A DNA stretch of 64,000 nucleotides from assembly GCF_029589055.1 (NCBI RefSeq), contig NZ_JARQZP010000003.1, positions 1,674,001-1,738,000 of the forward strand, in the 5' to 3' direction. The first letter of the stretch is position 1. Each line of letters begins with the position of its first letter. The stretch is from Vibrio hannami (GTDB taxonomy: Bacteria; Pseudomonadota; Gammaproteobacteria; Enterobacterales; Vibrionaceae). The notes below the pieces were generated by a model. The model made no database searches. It was not told the DNA's origin and saw nothing but the letters and a program-made list of their open reading frames with translations. A program made the position numbers and the translations under genes. Positions 1-8,987 of this stretch are shown in pieces.

Positions 1-291
1 TTTACTGCTTCGACTGGTTGCCTTGTCGGTGGTGGCATTCTATTTTTATTTTTAGACCAAAAAGGGGCGAGCAGTAGTACCCCGTGGCTTCGGGACGCTT
101 TTAGCACGCTTGTGCATGTCAAACAGGGAGAGCTTGTTTCTGATAATTATCCGTATTCAAACGAGCAAGCCTTGCCGGATTATTCAGAGCAGAACTACGC
201 TGTTGAGCATATACAGCATGTTTTAAGTGGTCATCGAAAGAGGCCGCTTGTAATGACTGCTGATAGGGGAGGGGAAAAAGCAGCGCGTTAG
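1..291 (+). CDS. tmcA: tRNA(Met) cytidine acetyltransferase TmcA, internal 5' part (before frameshift)
   Basis: This reading frame enters from the left edge and runs to a TAG at 289-291. It encodes the stretch of TmcA just before the helicase P-loop and ends its meaningful sequence at the residues TADRG. The next residues of the family (a GRGKS Walker A motif) are found one base back, in the frame that leads into the downstream open frame starting at 309. A single G missing from the run at 266-269 explains the break: with five Gs the codons read on as A-D-R-G-R-G-K-S. The native start lies outside the window, roughly 70 codons to the left judging from the family length of about 670 residues. 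It is a partial gene and not a separate protein. Confidence 0.8.
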   Translation, partial: FTASTGCLVGGGILFLFLDQKGASSSTPWLRDAFSTLVHVKQGELVSDNYPYSNEQALPDYSEQNYAVEHIQHVLSGHRKRPLVMTADRGGEKAAR

Positions 292-308
292 GGATCGCGG
301 CTGCAAAA

Positions 309-1766
309 ATGCTGCGGGACAAAACTGCGAGGATTTTGGTAACAGCACCTGCCAGGAAGTCGGTCGAACCACTTTTTGAACACGCGAAACGGCTACTGCC
401 TGAAGCGTCAGTCAAGAACAATAGCCTGGTTGAGCACGAGGATTCTAGCTTAAGTTTTATTTCTCCTGATGAATTGCTTCAGACGAAACCTGTTTGCGAT
501 CTCTTGCTTGTCGATGAAGCTTCAGCGATCCCACTCCCTATGCTGATTGCGATTACAGAGTCTTATCACCGAGTTGTTTTTTCAACAACAGTACATGGAT
601 ACGAGGGGTGCGGAAGAGGATTTACTCTTAAGTTTTCAGAGTGGCTTAATACGCATCGTTCGGGCTGGAACTTATGCGAACTGAAGACGCCAATTCGCTG
701 GGCTAAACACGATCCTCTAGAACAGTGGCTATTTGATACGTTTCTTCTGAATGCCGAAGCAGAGGCCTTGCCTGCGAATATTCTGTCTGCTGAAGAAGGC
801 CTAAAGCTGAAGCTGATTTCTAAGGTTCGATTATCACAAGATCGAAAAATGGCACAGAGTAGCTTCGCTTTATTAGTTGCGGCCCATTACCAGACATCAC
901 CAAATGATCTGATTCAGCTTTTGGAAGATGAGTCTACTAATCTCATTAATATCGAGATTCAAGGTGTTTTAGTTGGATGCCTGTTAGTTCAACTTGAAGG
1001 AGGAATGGAAGAAAAGCTTGTCGCTGATGTGGTATCCGGAAAACGCCGACCGAAAGGGCACATGATAGCTTCAACTTTGGCGACGCAATTTGGTATAGAG
1101 AAAGCTGCGTCGGAGCGATGTCTCAGAGTCATGCGTATTGCCATTCATCCTGATGCTCAAAGGCTGGGGTTAGGTTCAAAAGCGCTTGCCAGTCTAAATA
1201 ATTTAGCTGAACTAGATTTTGATTATCTAGCGACTAGTTTTGGTGTTACTTCTGAACTGTATCGATTCTGGCTTGATGCTGGTTTTCTGCCGGTTCGTCT
1301 TGGTGCGAAGCGCGATCCTGCCAGTGGTACTCACTCTATTTTGATGGTTCAAAAGGATTGTAAATCCGATTGGTTTGACTCAGTAACTCAGCATTTTTCA
1401 GAACAATTAATATCACTGCTTCCCGAAACATTTGCCAATACAGATTCAGAGTTACTTGGAATTATTTTATCAGGAGCCAGGACAAACTTAACCTATACTC
1501 AAAGCATCAACTTTCGGTTGATACAGAATTATTGTTTCGGTGCTGTAAGCTATGAAAGTGTTTTTTGGGAACTGTACAAAGCAGTGAACCAATATGCTAT
1601 TTCAAGTGAACATTCTATTCCGGCGATTATTGTTGCGAAAGTTCTTCAGAGAGCAGGTTGGCAACAAGTAGCCTCAAGTTTTGGCTTAACTGGCCGAAAA
1701 CATGTAGAACAACAACTTAAAAATGAAATCGCTTTATGCCTAAATTTACAGTGTAAAGTGAAATAA
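309..1766 (+). CDS. tmcA: tRNA(Met) cytidine acetyltransferase TmcA, C-terminal part (after frameshift)
   Basis: TmcA makes N4-acetylcytidine at the wobble position of elongator tRNA-Met, using acetyl-CoA and ATP or GTP. This frame holds most of the helicase-like module, including a Walker B-like VDEASAIP motif near residue 70, followed by a GNAT acetyltransferase region around residues 200-345 (for example RVMRIAIHP and GFLPVRLGAKRDPASG) and the C-terminal tRNA-binding tail. The frame is open upstream to about 267 and encodes the P-loop GRGKSSALGIAAAK, so the ATG at 309 is an arbitrary start inside a longer protein. Without repair of the indel at 266-269, translation from the native start would stop at 291, before the P-loop. 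It is either a pseudogene or, more likely, a sequencing error. The palindrome TTTACAGTGTAAA overlaps the last codons. Confidence 0.85.
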   Translation: MLRDKTARILVTAPARKSVEPLFEHAKRLLPEASVKNNSLVEHEDSSLSFISPDELLQTKPVCDLLLVDEASAIPLPMLIAITESYHRVVFSTTVHGYEGCGRGFTLKFSEWLNTHRSGWNLCELKTPIRWAKHDPLEQWLFDTFLLNAEAEALPANILSAEEGLKLKLISKVRLSQDRKMAQSSFALLVAAHYQTSPNDLIQLLEDESTNLINIEIQGVLVGCLLVQLEGGMEEKLVADVVSGKRRPKGHMIASTLATQFGIEKAASERCLRVMRIAIHPDAQRLGLGSKALASLNNLAELDFDYLATSFGVTSELYRFWLDAGFLPVRLGAKRDPASGTHSILMVQKDCKSDWFDSVTQHFSEQLISLLPETFANTDSELLGIILSGARTNLTYTQSINFRLIQNYCFGAVSYESVFWELYKAVNQYAISSEHSIPAIIVAKVLQRAGWQQVASSFGLTGRKHVEQQLKNEIALCLNLQCKVK

Positions 1767-1834
1767 TTAGAGATTCCCGTTGGTTAGGTTCGTAGTTTAC
1801 AGTGTAAATCGACACTACAAATTTACACTGTAAA
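1745..1834. repeat. Three copies of the palindrome TTTACA-S-TGTAAA between tmcA and the DUF342 gene
   Basis: The 13-base palindrome TTTACAGTGTAAA occurs at 1745-1757 (in the last tmcA codons) and 1796-1808, and its reverse complement TTTACACTGTAAA at 1822-1834. A fourth copy lies at 24922-24934 and a fifth inside a coding region at 52183-52195. Clustering of three copies just before the DUF342 gene suggests operators for a dimeric regulator or a small palindromic repeat family. I do not recognise the binding protein. The half-sites TGTAAA/TTTACA are those of TyrR boxes, but orientation and spacing differ. Confidence 0.6.
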
Positions 1835-1935
1835 TCTAATGAGTGATGTATGGCTTGTTTTTAAGCAAAATATCAACAAAAAGTATCATTTATTGGATAG
1901 ACTGTTTGTGCAGCGATATACGGATTAGCAATACT

Positions 1936-3621
1936 ATGTGGAACGAACTTACTCGACTATCTGAAGATCAAAGTAGTGTTATAGCTCAGCTACCTACCAA
2001 CGATGAGGTGGGCCCTACGTTTAGTGCCTCGGGTTTAGACCGTGTACTTGAAGAGTTGGGAGCTAAAGACTTTTTTTATGATGAAGACGCCGTTAATCGG
2101 TTTGTTGCCGCTGCGCGAGAGACCAAAAAAGCTGCTTTCGAAGGGATAGTTGTAGCATCAAGAACGAATGCTACCGCTAAAGTTGTTCTAGAGAATCACG
2201 ACCTACTTGCATCCATTCTCGTGACCGGTGCTTATGGAGGGCGTGGACTTAGTGGTCCTGAAATCCTGCACGCTCTATCAGAAGCTAAGGTTGTAAAGGG
2301 AATAAATAAACTTGCACTGAAAAAAGTTCTTGCTGTAAGCAGCGAACTGAGCCCGGGAGAGGAGTTTACTCAGCCGGTAGCGGTTGGCGAGGACGCTAAA
2401 CATGGTAAAGATGCGCGCTTTATTCCACTAGTCGATGATGCTACAGAGAGGGTGTTAAAGCCCCAGTCTACTGATAATAAAACGGATCAGGTAGACATGA
2501 GAGATCTGGGAGAGCTAGTAACGGTACAAGCTGGCCAGGAAGTTCTCAAAAGAATCCCTGCCACAAAAGGTAAGCCGGGTTTTACGGTTCTAGGTTCTAT
2601 ACTTAAGCCTACCGCTGGAAAAGACGCCGCGTTAAAGGCTGGTAAAGGGACCGAGATCGATAAATCAAATCCTAATCTACTTCGTGCCTCTATTTCGGGC
2701 ATGCCAATCATCAAGAAAACAAGTGTAGAAGTTGACCCTGCTCTAAATCTAAAAAACATCGACGTATCTACGGGGCACGTTAAGTTCAAAGGCAGTATCG
2801 TTGTTTCGGGAAATATTGAACCAGGCATGATTGTTAGAGCAACAGGTTCTATTACCGTTGGCGGTTTTATCGAGTCGGCCGATGTCCAGGCTCAGGAAGA
2901 TATTATCGTTGGAAAAGGCATAATTGGTCATGCGGTGGATGATGGTGAAGACAAAGCCTGTGTAGTTAAAACCAACAGCAATATTAAAAGCAAATATGCT
3001 CAGTTCGCTTTTTTGCAGGCGATGGGAGATATAGAACTCGAACTACACAGTATGAACAACACCGTTATGTGTACCGGAAATCTAACAGTACTAGATTCTA
3101 CCGAGAAAAAGGGCACATTGAGTGGTGGTCTTTCTAAAGTCGGTGGAAAAGTCGTATGCGCTAACTTAGGCGTAGAGGGTGATACTGCTACATTTATTCA
3201 GCCATTTGTGCGATTTAATAAATACAAGCAAGGATTAAATGAGCTAAAAGAGCGCTACACCACGATTCAGAACAGCACTATGGATGCCATTCGTAAAGAG
3301 ATGGAGTTTAAGAAACTTCCCAAATCAGAACGAGATCCCCAGGAGCTAGAAAAAATCGAAGCCCTAAAAGCAAAAAATGACGAGTTGCTGACTAAGGCAA
3401 AAGCCAAGAGAGAATGGGCTGAATCTGAACTTGAGCGTTTACTTGAGGTAAATACAGTTGAAGTGAAAGAGAAAGTCTATACCCGCGTGACTGTGCAATA
3501 TGGTGATGAAGTTGTCATTACTAAACGCGAACATAATGCGGCTAAGTTTTCTTTTGACCAATACACAATTCACTGCAGCCTTATGGTTGAAGGCGCAGAA
3601 CAAGACGAAGAAGAGCTGTAA
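1936..3621 (+). CDS. FapA family protein (DUF342)
   Basis: The protein belongs to the DUF342/FapA family: an N-terminal region, a central right-handed beta-helix with repeated short hydrophobic and glycine-rich turns (VKFKGSIVVSGNIEPGM, ATGSITVGGFIESADVQAQEDIIVGKGIIGH), then a charged helical, probably coiled-coil segment towards the C-terminus. The family is widespread and its biochemical role is poorly defined; members have been linked to polarity and cell-surface organelles in vibrios, and I do not assign more. The ATG at 1936 is preferred because the family-like sequence begins MWNELTRLSED; the same frame is open back to a GTG at 1843, which would add 31 residues rich in Ile, Cys and Ser. 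Three copies of a 13-base palindrome lie 100-190 bases upstream. Confidence 0.75.
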   Translation: MWNELTRLSEDQSSVIAQLPTNDEVGPTFSASGLDRVLEELGAKDFFYDEDAVNRFVAAARETKKAAFEGIVVASRTNATAKVVLENHDLLASILVTGAYGGRGLSGPEILHALSEAKVVKGINKLALKKVLAVSSELSPGEEFTQPVAVGEDAKHGKDARFIPLVDDATERVLKPQSTDNKTDQVDMRDLGELVTVQAGQEVLKRIPATKGKPGFTVLGSILKPTAGKDAALKAGKGTEIDKSNPNLLRASISGMPIIKKTSVEVDPALNLKNIDVSTGHVKFKGSIVVSGNIEPGMIVRATGSITVGGFIESADVQAQEDIIVGKGIIGHAVDDGEDKACVVKTNSNIKSKYAQFAFLQAMGDIELELHSMNNTVMCTGNLTVLDSTEKKGTLSGGLSKVGGKVVCANLGVEGDTATFIQPFVRFNKYKQGLNELKERYTTIQNSTMDAIRKEMEFKKLPKSERDPQELEKIEALKAKNDELLTKAKAKREWAESELERLLEVNTVEVKEKVYTRVTVQYGDEVVITKREHNAAKFSFDQYTIHCSLMVEGAEQDEEEL

Positions 3622-3697
3622 TCTTCATTCTTACCCCGTTAGATAGTCCTGCGAGATTTAGACTACACTTTTAGTATGTCTCAAGAGGGAAAGTCTA

Positions 3698-5077
3698 ATG
3701 CGAAGCTGGCTACTAAGATTTATCTTAGTTTGTCTTACCTGCATACTCAGCCCGTCCATAGCGGACACTCAAGAAAATGATGACGCGAACGCCTTAAGGA
3801 CGGTTCCTGTACTATCCATTAGTGGAGCAATTGGCCCCGCTGTAGGTGGTTACGTCATAAAAGAGATAGAGAAATCCAATCAGAACCCCAATATTCCTGC
3901 GATCATTATTACTCTAGATACTCCTGGCGGATTAGTTACTAGCCTGAGAGATATCAATCAGCAAATTCTTGCTTCCAATATTCCTGTGTTATGCCTGGTA
4001 CACCCCTCAGGTGCACGTGCTGCCAGCGCGGGTACTTATATCCTATATGCCTGCCATGTAGCGGCGATGGCTCCGGCGACGACGCTGGGTGCAGCAACGC
4101 CTGTGCAAATAGGGGGAACAAGTGATGATAAGAATTCCAACGAAAGCAAGAGCAATGAACCAACGGCGATGGAGAAAAAAATCCTGAATGACTCTGTCGC
4201 GTATATTCGTTCTTTAGCTAAATTGAGAGGGCGGAACGTTGAATGGGCGGAAAAAGCGGTAAGAGAAGCTGCTACTCTATCGGCAGATGAAGCGCTGGAG
4301 CTTAATGTTATTGATGTAATAGCTGCAGATACGAAAAACCTGATAAATAAAGCCAATGGAAGATCTGTCCTGCTAGGGGAGAAACAAGTCACGCTGGATC
4401 TCAGCGGTGTTGAACTAATAGAAATTAAGCCAGATTGGCGAGACCAGTTTCTGGCGACCATTACAAATCCGAATGTCGCTTATATTTTGATGTTGATAGG
4501 TGTATATGGACTGCTTCTGGAGTTTTATAGCCCGGGCTTTGGTATTGCGGGAATTATTGGAGCAATTTCACTTCTTATCGCGATGTACGCATTTCAACTA
4601 CTACCAGTCAACTATGTTGGACTTGGGTTGATTATAGTAGGGCTTGCATTGTTGTTGGCTGAATCCATGATACCTAGTTTTGGCTTACTCGGCTTTGGTG
4701 GAATTGTTGCGTTTATTCTGGGATCACTGTTTTTGATAGACAGCGAATTACCGGAGTTGCAGGTTTCACTCTGGATTATTTATGTTATTGCCGCTATTTC
4801 ATCCGCATTCATTATTTTTGTATTCAGAAGGCTCTGGACAATAAGGCACAAAGAGCGGGTCAGCGGTGCAGAATCGTTGATTGGGGTTACCGGGCATGTC
4901 GCCAAAGGCAATCAACATAAAGGCTATGTATTTGTTCGGGGAGAACGTTGGGCAGCAAGGTGTGATCAACGGCTTTACAAGGATGACCTGATACAGGTTG
5001 AGCGAGTCGAGGGTTTGACACTGATTGTAAAGAAAGCTGAAAAGGATAAAAGCGATGATGGAAATAGTGATTGCTAG
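3698..5077 (+). CDS. NfeD family membrane-bound serine protease (ClpP class)
   Basis: This 459-residue NfeD-type membrane protease has a signal peptide (residues 1-22), a ClpP-like periplasmic domain with the TPGG oxyanion motif near 75-78, a catalytic Ser in GARAASAG (about S110) and the likely catalytic Lys in KKILND (about K161). A group of membrane segments follows between about 260 and 385, then a C-terminal OB-fold NfeD domain. Such proteins pair with a stomatin/slipin and are thought to cleave hydrophobic C-termini of membrane partners. That partner is encoded directly downstream, starting inside this gene's last codons. A weak hairpin (TTAGACT at 3658-3664 with AGTCTAA at 3692-3698) encloses the ribosome-binding region. 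Confidence 0.88.
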   Translation: MRSWLLRFILVCLTCILSPSIADTQENDDANALRTVPVLSISGAIGPAVGGYVIKEIEKSNQNPNIPAIIITLDTPGGLVTSLRDINQQILASNIPVLCLVHPSGARAASAGTYILYACHVAAMAPATTLGAATPVQIGGTSDDKNSNESKSNEPTAMEKKILNDSVAYIRSLAKLRGRNVEWAEKAVREAATLSADEALELNVIDVIAADTKNLINKANGRSVLLGEKQVTLDLSGVELIEIKPDWRDQFLATITNPNVAYILMLIGVYGLLLEFYSPGFGIAGIIGAISLLIAMYAFQLLPVNYVGLGLIIVGLALLLAESMIPSFGLLGFGGIVAFILGSLFLIDSELPELQVSLWIIYVIAAISSAFIIFVFRRLWTIRHKERVSGAESLIGVTGHVAKGNQHKGYVFVRGERWAARCDQRLYKDDLIQVERVEGLTLIVKKAEKDKSDDGNSDC

Positions 5078-5851
5078 TGGAATGTTTACGCCCACTCTAG
5101 TCGTAATTTTGATTGTCCTGATTGCATACAGCATGTTTCATGTGCTGCGTGAGTACGAAAGAGGAGTCATCTTTTTTTGGGGCGCTTTCAGGAGGTAAAA
5201 GGTCCGGGGTTAATCATCGTGATTCCCGTTATTCAACAGATGGTGCGAGTCGATCTGCGAACCGTGGTGATGGATGTTCCCAGTCAGGATGTTATTAGTC
5301 GGGATAACGTTTCTGTCAGAGTAAATGCGGTTATCTATTTCAGAGTTGTTGATGCACAAAAAGCCATTATCAATGTGGAAGATTACTTCCAGGCAACGTC
5401 GCAACTTGCCCAGACAACCTTAAGGTCAGTACTAGGTCAGCATGAGTTAGATGAGATGCTGGCAAATCGAGAGATGCTTAATGATGATATTCAATCGATT
5501 CTTGATGCCAGAACGGATGGCTGGGGAATTAAGGTTTCTAACGTAGAGATCAAACATGTTGACCTTAACGAGAGCATGATCAGAGCCATAGCGCAACAGG
5601 CAGAGGCTGAGCGTGCACGAAGGGCGAAAGTGATACATGCATCGGGAGAAATGGAAGCGTCAGATAAACTGGTTGAGGCGGCAGCAAAGTTAGGAACAGA
5701 GCCAAACTCGATATTGCTCCGTTATCTACAAACGCTGACAGAAATCGCCGGAGAGAAGAATTCAACAATACTATTTCCAATGCCAACGGATCTACTGGAC
5801 GGACTTTTCAAGCATACAAAACAGAAGGATAATACCGATATCAACTCATAA
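5055..5851 (+). CDS. Slipin / stomatin-like SPFH protein, reading frame interrupted once
   Basis: The protein starts at tandem ATGs at 5055/5058, overlapping the 3' end of the nfeD gene. It has one N-terminal membrane segment (about residues 8-30) and then the SPFH/band-7 domain typical of bacterial slipins ([10 protein letters not shown], then [32 protein letters not shown]). The frame breaks inside the run of seven Ts at 5172-5178: as written it terminates a few codons later at about 5198, while with eight Ts it reads on without interruption to 5851 and restores the conserved IFFLGRF sequence. The downstream frame alone would start at a TTG at 5177 and lack the membrane anchor. Tandem placement with NfeD is the usual arrangement for this protease-scaffold pair. 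The indel may be a sequencing error. Confidence 0.8.
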
Positions 5852-5869
5852 TTATTGGTTGGAATGGAA

Positions 5870-6346
5870 ATGAAAAAAACAACATTAGGGATACTTGTTG
5901 CAACGCATTTAGCGGTAGGTGCATTCGGATTTGGTGCTGGAATTTATGCACTACCAATTCTTATTGCTCCACCAGCACCGAGTGAAGCGGAGGTCAAAAC
6001 CGCTTCTTCACAAGCGTTATATAAAGCTACCTTCCGAAAAGACTTACAAGACAGTGATACCTTTCATTGGGGCGAGGGTACGGTTTCTATCGGTGAGCAA
6101 GTAGTTACTTTTATGGGAGAGCTTGCTCCGGGTCCTGACTACAAACTCTATTTATCGCCGGAATTTGTGGAAACAGAAAGTGACTTTAACCGACTGAAAC
6201 ACTCAATGGTTCGTATCGGGGATATTAAAACTTTCGATAACTTTGTGGTGGATGTTCCTGAAGGTATCAACACATCAGCCTACAACAGTGTCATTGTTTG
6301 GTGTGAAACCTTTGGTGAATTTATCACTTCAGCCAAGTACAAATAG
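5870..6346 (+). CDS. DM13 domain-containing protein
   Basis: The product is about 158 residues: an N-terminal signal or membrane segment (residues 5-30, hydrophobic, ending near ILIAPPAPSEAE) and a DM13-like domain with FHWGEGTVSIGEQVVTFMGELAPGPDYKLYLSP and the closing VIVWCETFGEFI, including the single conserved Cys. DM13 domains occur in extracytoplasmic proteins and have been proposed to act in redox or electron transfer; the biochemical role is not established. The ATG at 5870 has GGTTGGA seven bases upstream; an in-frame ATG at 5864 and a TTG at 5855 are alternatives. It lies 18 bases after slipin, so it may be co-transcribed with it. Confidence 0.75.
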   Translation: MKKTTLGILVATHLAVGAFGFGAGIYALPILIAPPAPSEAEVKTASSQALYKATFRKDLQDSDTFHWGEGTVSIGEQVVTFMGELAPGPDYKLYLSPEFVETESDFNRLKHSMVRIGDIKTFDNFVVDVPEGINTSAYNSVIVWCETFGEFITSAKYK

Positions 6347-6448
6347 TTGAATCCTAGTTCATTACTTATTGAATAATTGAGCTTTTTTCTGGTAAGAATG
6401 GCATTCAGGTTATACGTTTATATAACGATTATAAACAGGTAATAACTT

Positions 6449-6871
6449 ATGAGAAAACTTGTATCAGTTGTTTTAGTCGGTTGTTTGGCTCTTGCGGGGT
6501 GCCAATCTACAGAGAGTACTAGTCAGTCAGAGGCTCCAGTAATGATGGATGCTGCGCATAATGCACGTAACTCTCTGGACTGGTTTGGCACATACCGTGG
6601 GCAGGTTCCATGTACTGACTGCGAAGGAACTAAGCTTTATCTGGAACTAAACAAAGATGGTTCCTATATGATGAGCCGCACCTATATTGGTAAGATGGGG
6701 ATTGCTGTAATGGAAGAAGGGGCGGTGATATGGAGTAACTCTGGAACCAATATCACCATTGAAGACATGACGTTCTGGGTGCAAGAAAATCGGCTGCTTC
6801 TTATCGATGGTGCCGGAGATGCCATAACCGATGAAAAAGGTGGCAACTTTATATTGAGCAAGCAGCCTTAA
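6449..6871 (+). CDS. nlpE: Copper resistance/envelope-stress lipoprotein NlpE
   Basis: This 140-residue lipoprotein has a lipobox LAGC (lipidated Cys at residue 18) and the NlpE N-terminal domain with its CxxC motif (C55-x-x-C58 in VPCTDCEG), plus the family block LYLELNKDGSYMM. In E. coli NlpE activates the Cpx response on surface contact or lipoprotein-sorting stress; in vibrios it is usually this short single-domain form. It sits as a single gene, and its stop codon overlaps the stop codon of the convergent lapB gene within a small hairpin. Confidence 0.87.
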   Translation: MRKLVSVVLVGCLALAGCQSTESTSQSEAPVMMDAAHNARNSLDWFGTYRGQVPCTDCEGTKLYLELNKDGSYMMSRTYIGKMGIAVMEEGAVIWSNSGTNITIEDMTFWVQENRLLLIDGAGDAITDEKGGNFILSKQP

Positions 6872-6880
6872 GAGGCTGCT
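6861..6880. terminator. Hairpin shared by convergent nlpE and lapB stop codons
   Basis: The arms AGCAGCCT (6861-6868) and AGGCTGCT (6873-6880) flank a four-base loop TAAG. The TAA of nlpE (6869-6871) and the TAA of lapB on the other strand (6868-6870) lie in and next to the loop. There is no T-run, so intrinsic termination would be weak in either direction. The structure may simply limit read-through or protect both 3' ends. Confidence 0.45.
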
Positions 6881-8982
6881 CGTACTTTACCTTGCTTCAA
6901 GTCTGACAAGACTTGTTCTTTTGGACCATCCGCGATGACAGTGCCTCTTTCCATTACGATCACTCTGTCTACAACGTCTAACATAGTCGTTTTATGAGTG
7001 ATCAGAATTAGGGTCTCATCGCTTTTCATCTGATTCAACTGGTGCTTAATAAGCATCTCCGAACGGTTATCCATCGCACTGGTAGGCTCATCCAGCAACA
7101 AAACTGGTGGCCTGCCGAGCATTGCCCTGGCGATGGCAACAGCCTGTCTCTGACCACCTGATAGCAGCGTACCACCTTCTCCTACCTGACGTTCAAGGCC
7201 TGCCGGATCTTGCTGTGTAAATGCAGTAACACCCGCACGGTTTGCAGCATCCAGTACTTCGCGGTCATCCACCAACGTTTGGCCCAGAGTAATATTATCT
7301 CTGATAGAGCCAAAGAACAGTACACTATCTTGCGGTACACAGCCTATATTACGCCGTACGTCGACATGATGAAGTTGGTTGATGTCGGTGTCATCTATAC
7401 GTACATAACCCTCTGTAGGCTTATACAAGCCCATTATGAGCCTCTCCAGAGTCGTTTTACCTGAACCAATTCGGCCGATAATGGCTACTTTCTCGCCCGG
7501 ATTGATGGTCAGGCTAAGATCCCTGACTGCGGCAACAGGCGAATCGGGGTAGTGGAAGGTCACTTTATCCAACTCGATTTTGCCCTGAATAATAGGTCGG
7601 TGGATATAACGCTTGCCTTCTTCCTGTTCGTCCGGCATTTCCATTACCTGATTAATAATGGTCATTGAAGATTTTGCCTGATTATAACGGGTAGAAAGTA
7701 GTGACAGCTGAACCAGAGGTCCGATTGCACGCCCACTGAGCATGGTGGCAGCAATCAAGCCACCCATAGTCAGCTCTCCTTCTGCGATCAGATAAACACC
7801 AAGGATAATCATGCCAACGTTGGATGATTGCTGAACAAAGCCAGCCATGTTCTGAATCGAGTCGGTAATTCTACGGCTCTTGATGCCCCAGTTCGACATA
7901 TGGGTAACCGCTTCTTCCCAGCGGTACTGGAACTGGCTTTGAGCACCAAACAGCTTTACAGACTCGAGCCCGGCAAGGCTTTCAATTAAGTTAGCGTATT
8001 TCTGAGAAGCAAGGCGTGAACCTTCTTCAATGCTTTTTCTTAATGGTCCTTGAATGAGCAGTGAATGGATGATCAATATCACCACACCTACGATTGGGAT
8101 TATCACGAGGTTGCCAGCTAACAGCCAGATGATAATAAGGAACATCAGAGCAAACGGTAAGTCTATCAATGCACTAATGGTGGCAGAGGTAAAGAACTCT
8201 CTTATCGATTCGAACTCCTGCAGGTGTCTTGCGAATGCCCCAACGGAAGGAGGCTTGCTCTCCATCCTAATCCCCATCACTTTGCTGAACAGTTTGGAAG
8301 AGATAAGAATGTCAGATTTTTTGCCTGCTACATCAATAAAGTAGCTTCTCAGTAGTTTTAATATCAGGTCGAATATAAAGACGACGAAAATACCGGATGC
8401 AAGTACCCATAAGGTTTCAAACGCAAGGTTAGGAACGACCTTGTCATACACCAGACGGGTGAACATCGGGGCCGCAATGGCAAATATGTTTACCAGAAGT
8501 GATGCTATCAGAACGTCACGATAGATATGCTTTGATTCGAAAATCGTGCTCCAGAACCAGTGACCATCACGCGTTTTAAGGATCTCGGGTGAACGCTCAT
8601 CATATCTGAACTGTTTTTTTACCAGAAAGTAGCGACCAGTATACTGTTGTTCCAGCTCTTCCAGCGGGATCGCGATCGGAATAAGGTGCGAATCTATCGT
8701 TACTACTTCTGCTTCTTGTGTGCTTTCGTTGACACTGACCAGTACACAAGCATCCCCATCCTTCAGCAACAAAACAACAGGAAGAACCAGATCTGAAATA
8801 TCTGAAAGGGGGGTTCGGTTCTCTTTTGCTACCAGGCCAGCTCGTTCAGCTGAGCGTGGAAAAAGAAAAGGGGTTAAGCAGCCATCAGATAATGGCAAGC
8901 CACTCACCAGTGCTTCTGGCGAGTTAGATAGGCCATAGTAACGGCTAACGTATACGAGTGAATTTAATAATGGATCGCGCAT
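6868..8982 (-). CDS. lapB: Type I secretion ABC transporter LapB (permease/ATPase)
   Basis: This 704-residue inner-membrane exporter has the layout of LapB-type ATPases for giant RTX adhesins: an N-terminal C39 peptidase-like domain lacking the catalytic Cys (about residues 1-125), six membrane helices (about 155-430) and a nucleotide-binding domain with Walker A GRIGSGKTT, signature LLSGGQRQ and Walker B VLLLDEPT. It works with LapC and an outer-membrane TolC-type protein (not in this window) to export the adhesin. It is the last gene of a four-gene minus-strand operon; its ATG lies five bases after the lapD stop. No adhesin gene is present in the window. Confidence 0.9.
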   Translation of the reverse strand: MRDPLLNSLVYVSRYYGLSNSPEALVSGLPLSDGCLTPFLFPRSAERAGLVAKENRTPLSDISDLVLPVVLLLKDGDACVLVSVNESTQEAEVVTIDSHLIPIAIPLEELEQQYTGRYFLVKKQFRYDERSPEILKTRDGHWFWSTIFESKHIYRDVLIASLLVNIFAIAAPMFTRLVYDKVVPNLAFETLWVLASGIFVVFIFDLILKLLRSYFIDVAGKKSDILISSKLFSKVMGIRMESKPPSVGAFARHLQEFESIREFFTSATISALIDLPFALMFLIIIWLLAGNLVIIPIVGVVILIIHSLLIQGPLRKSIEEGSRLASQKYANLIESLAGLESVKLFGAQSQFQYRWEEAVTHMSNWGIKSRRITDSIQNMAGFVQQSSNVGMIILGVYLIAEGELTMGGLIAATMLSGRAIGPLVQLSLLSTRYNQAKSSMTIINQVMEMPDEQEEGKRYIHRPIIQGKIELDKVTFHYPDSPVAAVRDLSLTINPGEKVAIIGRIGSGKTTLERLIMGLYKPTEGYVRIDDTDINQLHHVDVRRNIGCVPQDSVLFFGSIRDNITLGQTLVDDREVLDAANRAGVTAFTQQDPAGLERQVGEGGTLLSGGQRQAVAIARAMLGRPPVLLLDEPTSAMDNRSEMLIKHQLNQMKSDETLILITHKTTMLDVVDRVIVMERGTVIADGPKEQVLSDLKQGKVRAAS

Positions 8983-8987
8983 CCAAC

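Noticed and set aside
259..311. Programmed -1 frameshift in tmcA
   Set aside because: No X-XXY-YYZ slippery heptamer in the right phase; slipping at the A-run would destroy the P-loop sequence, while one extra G restores it exactly.
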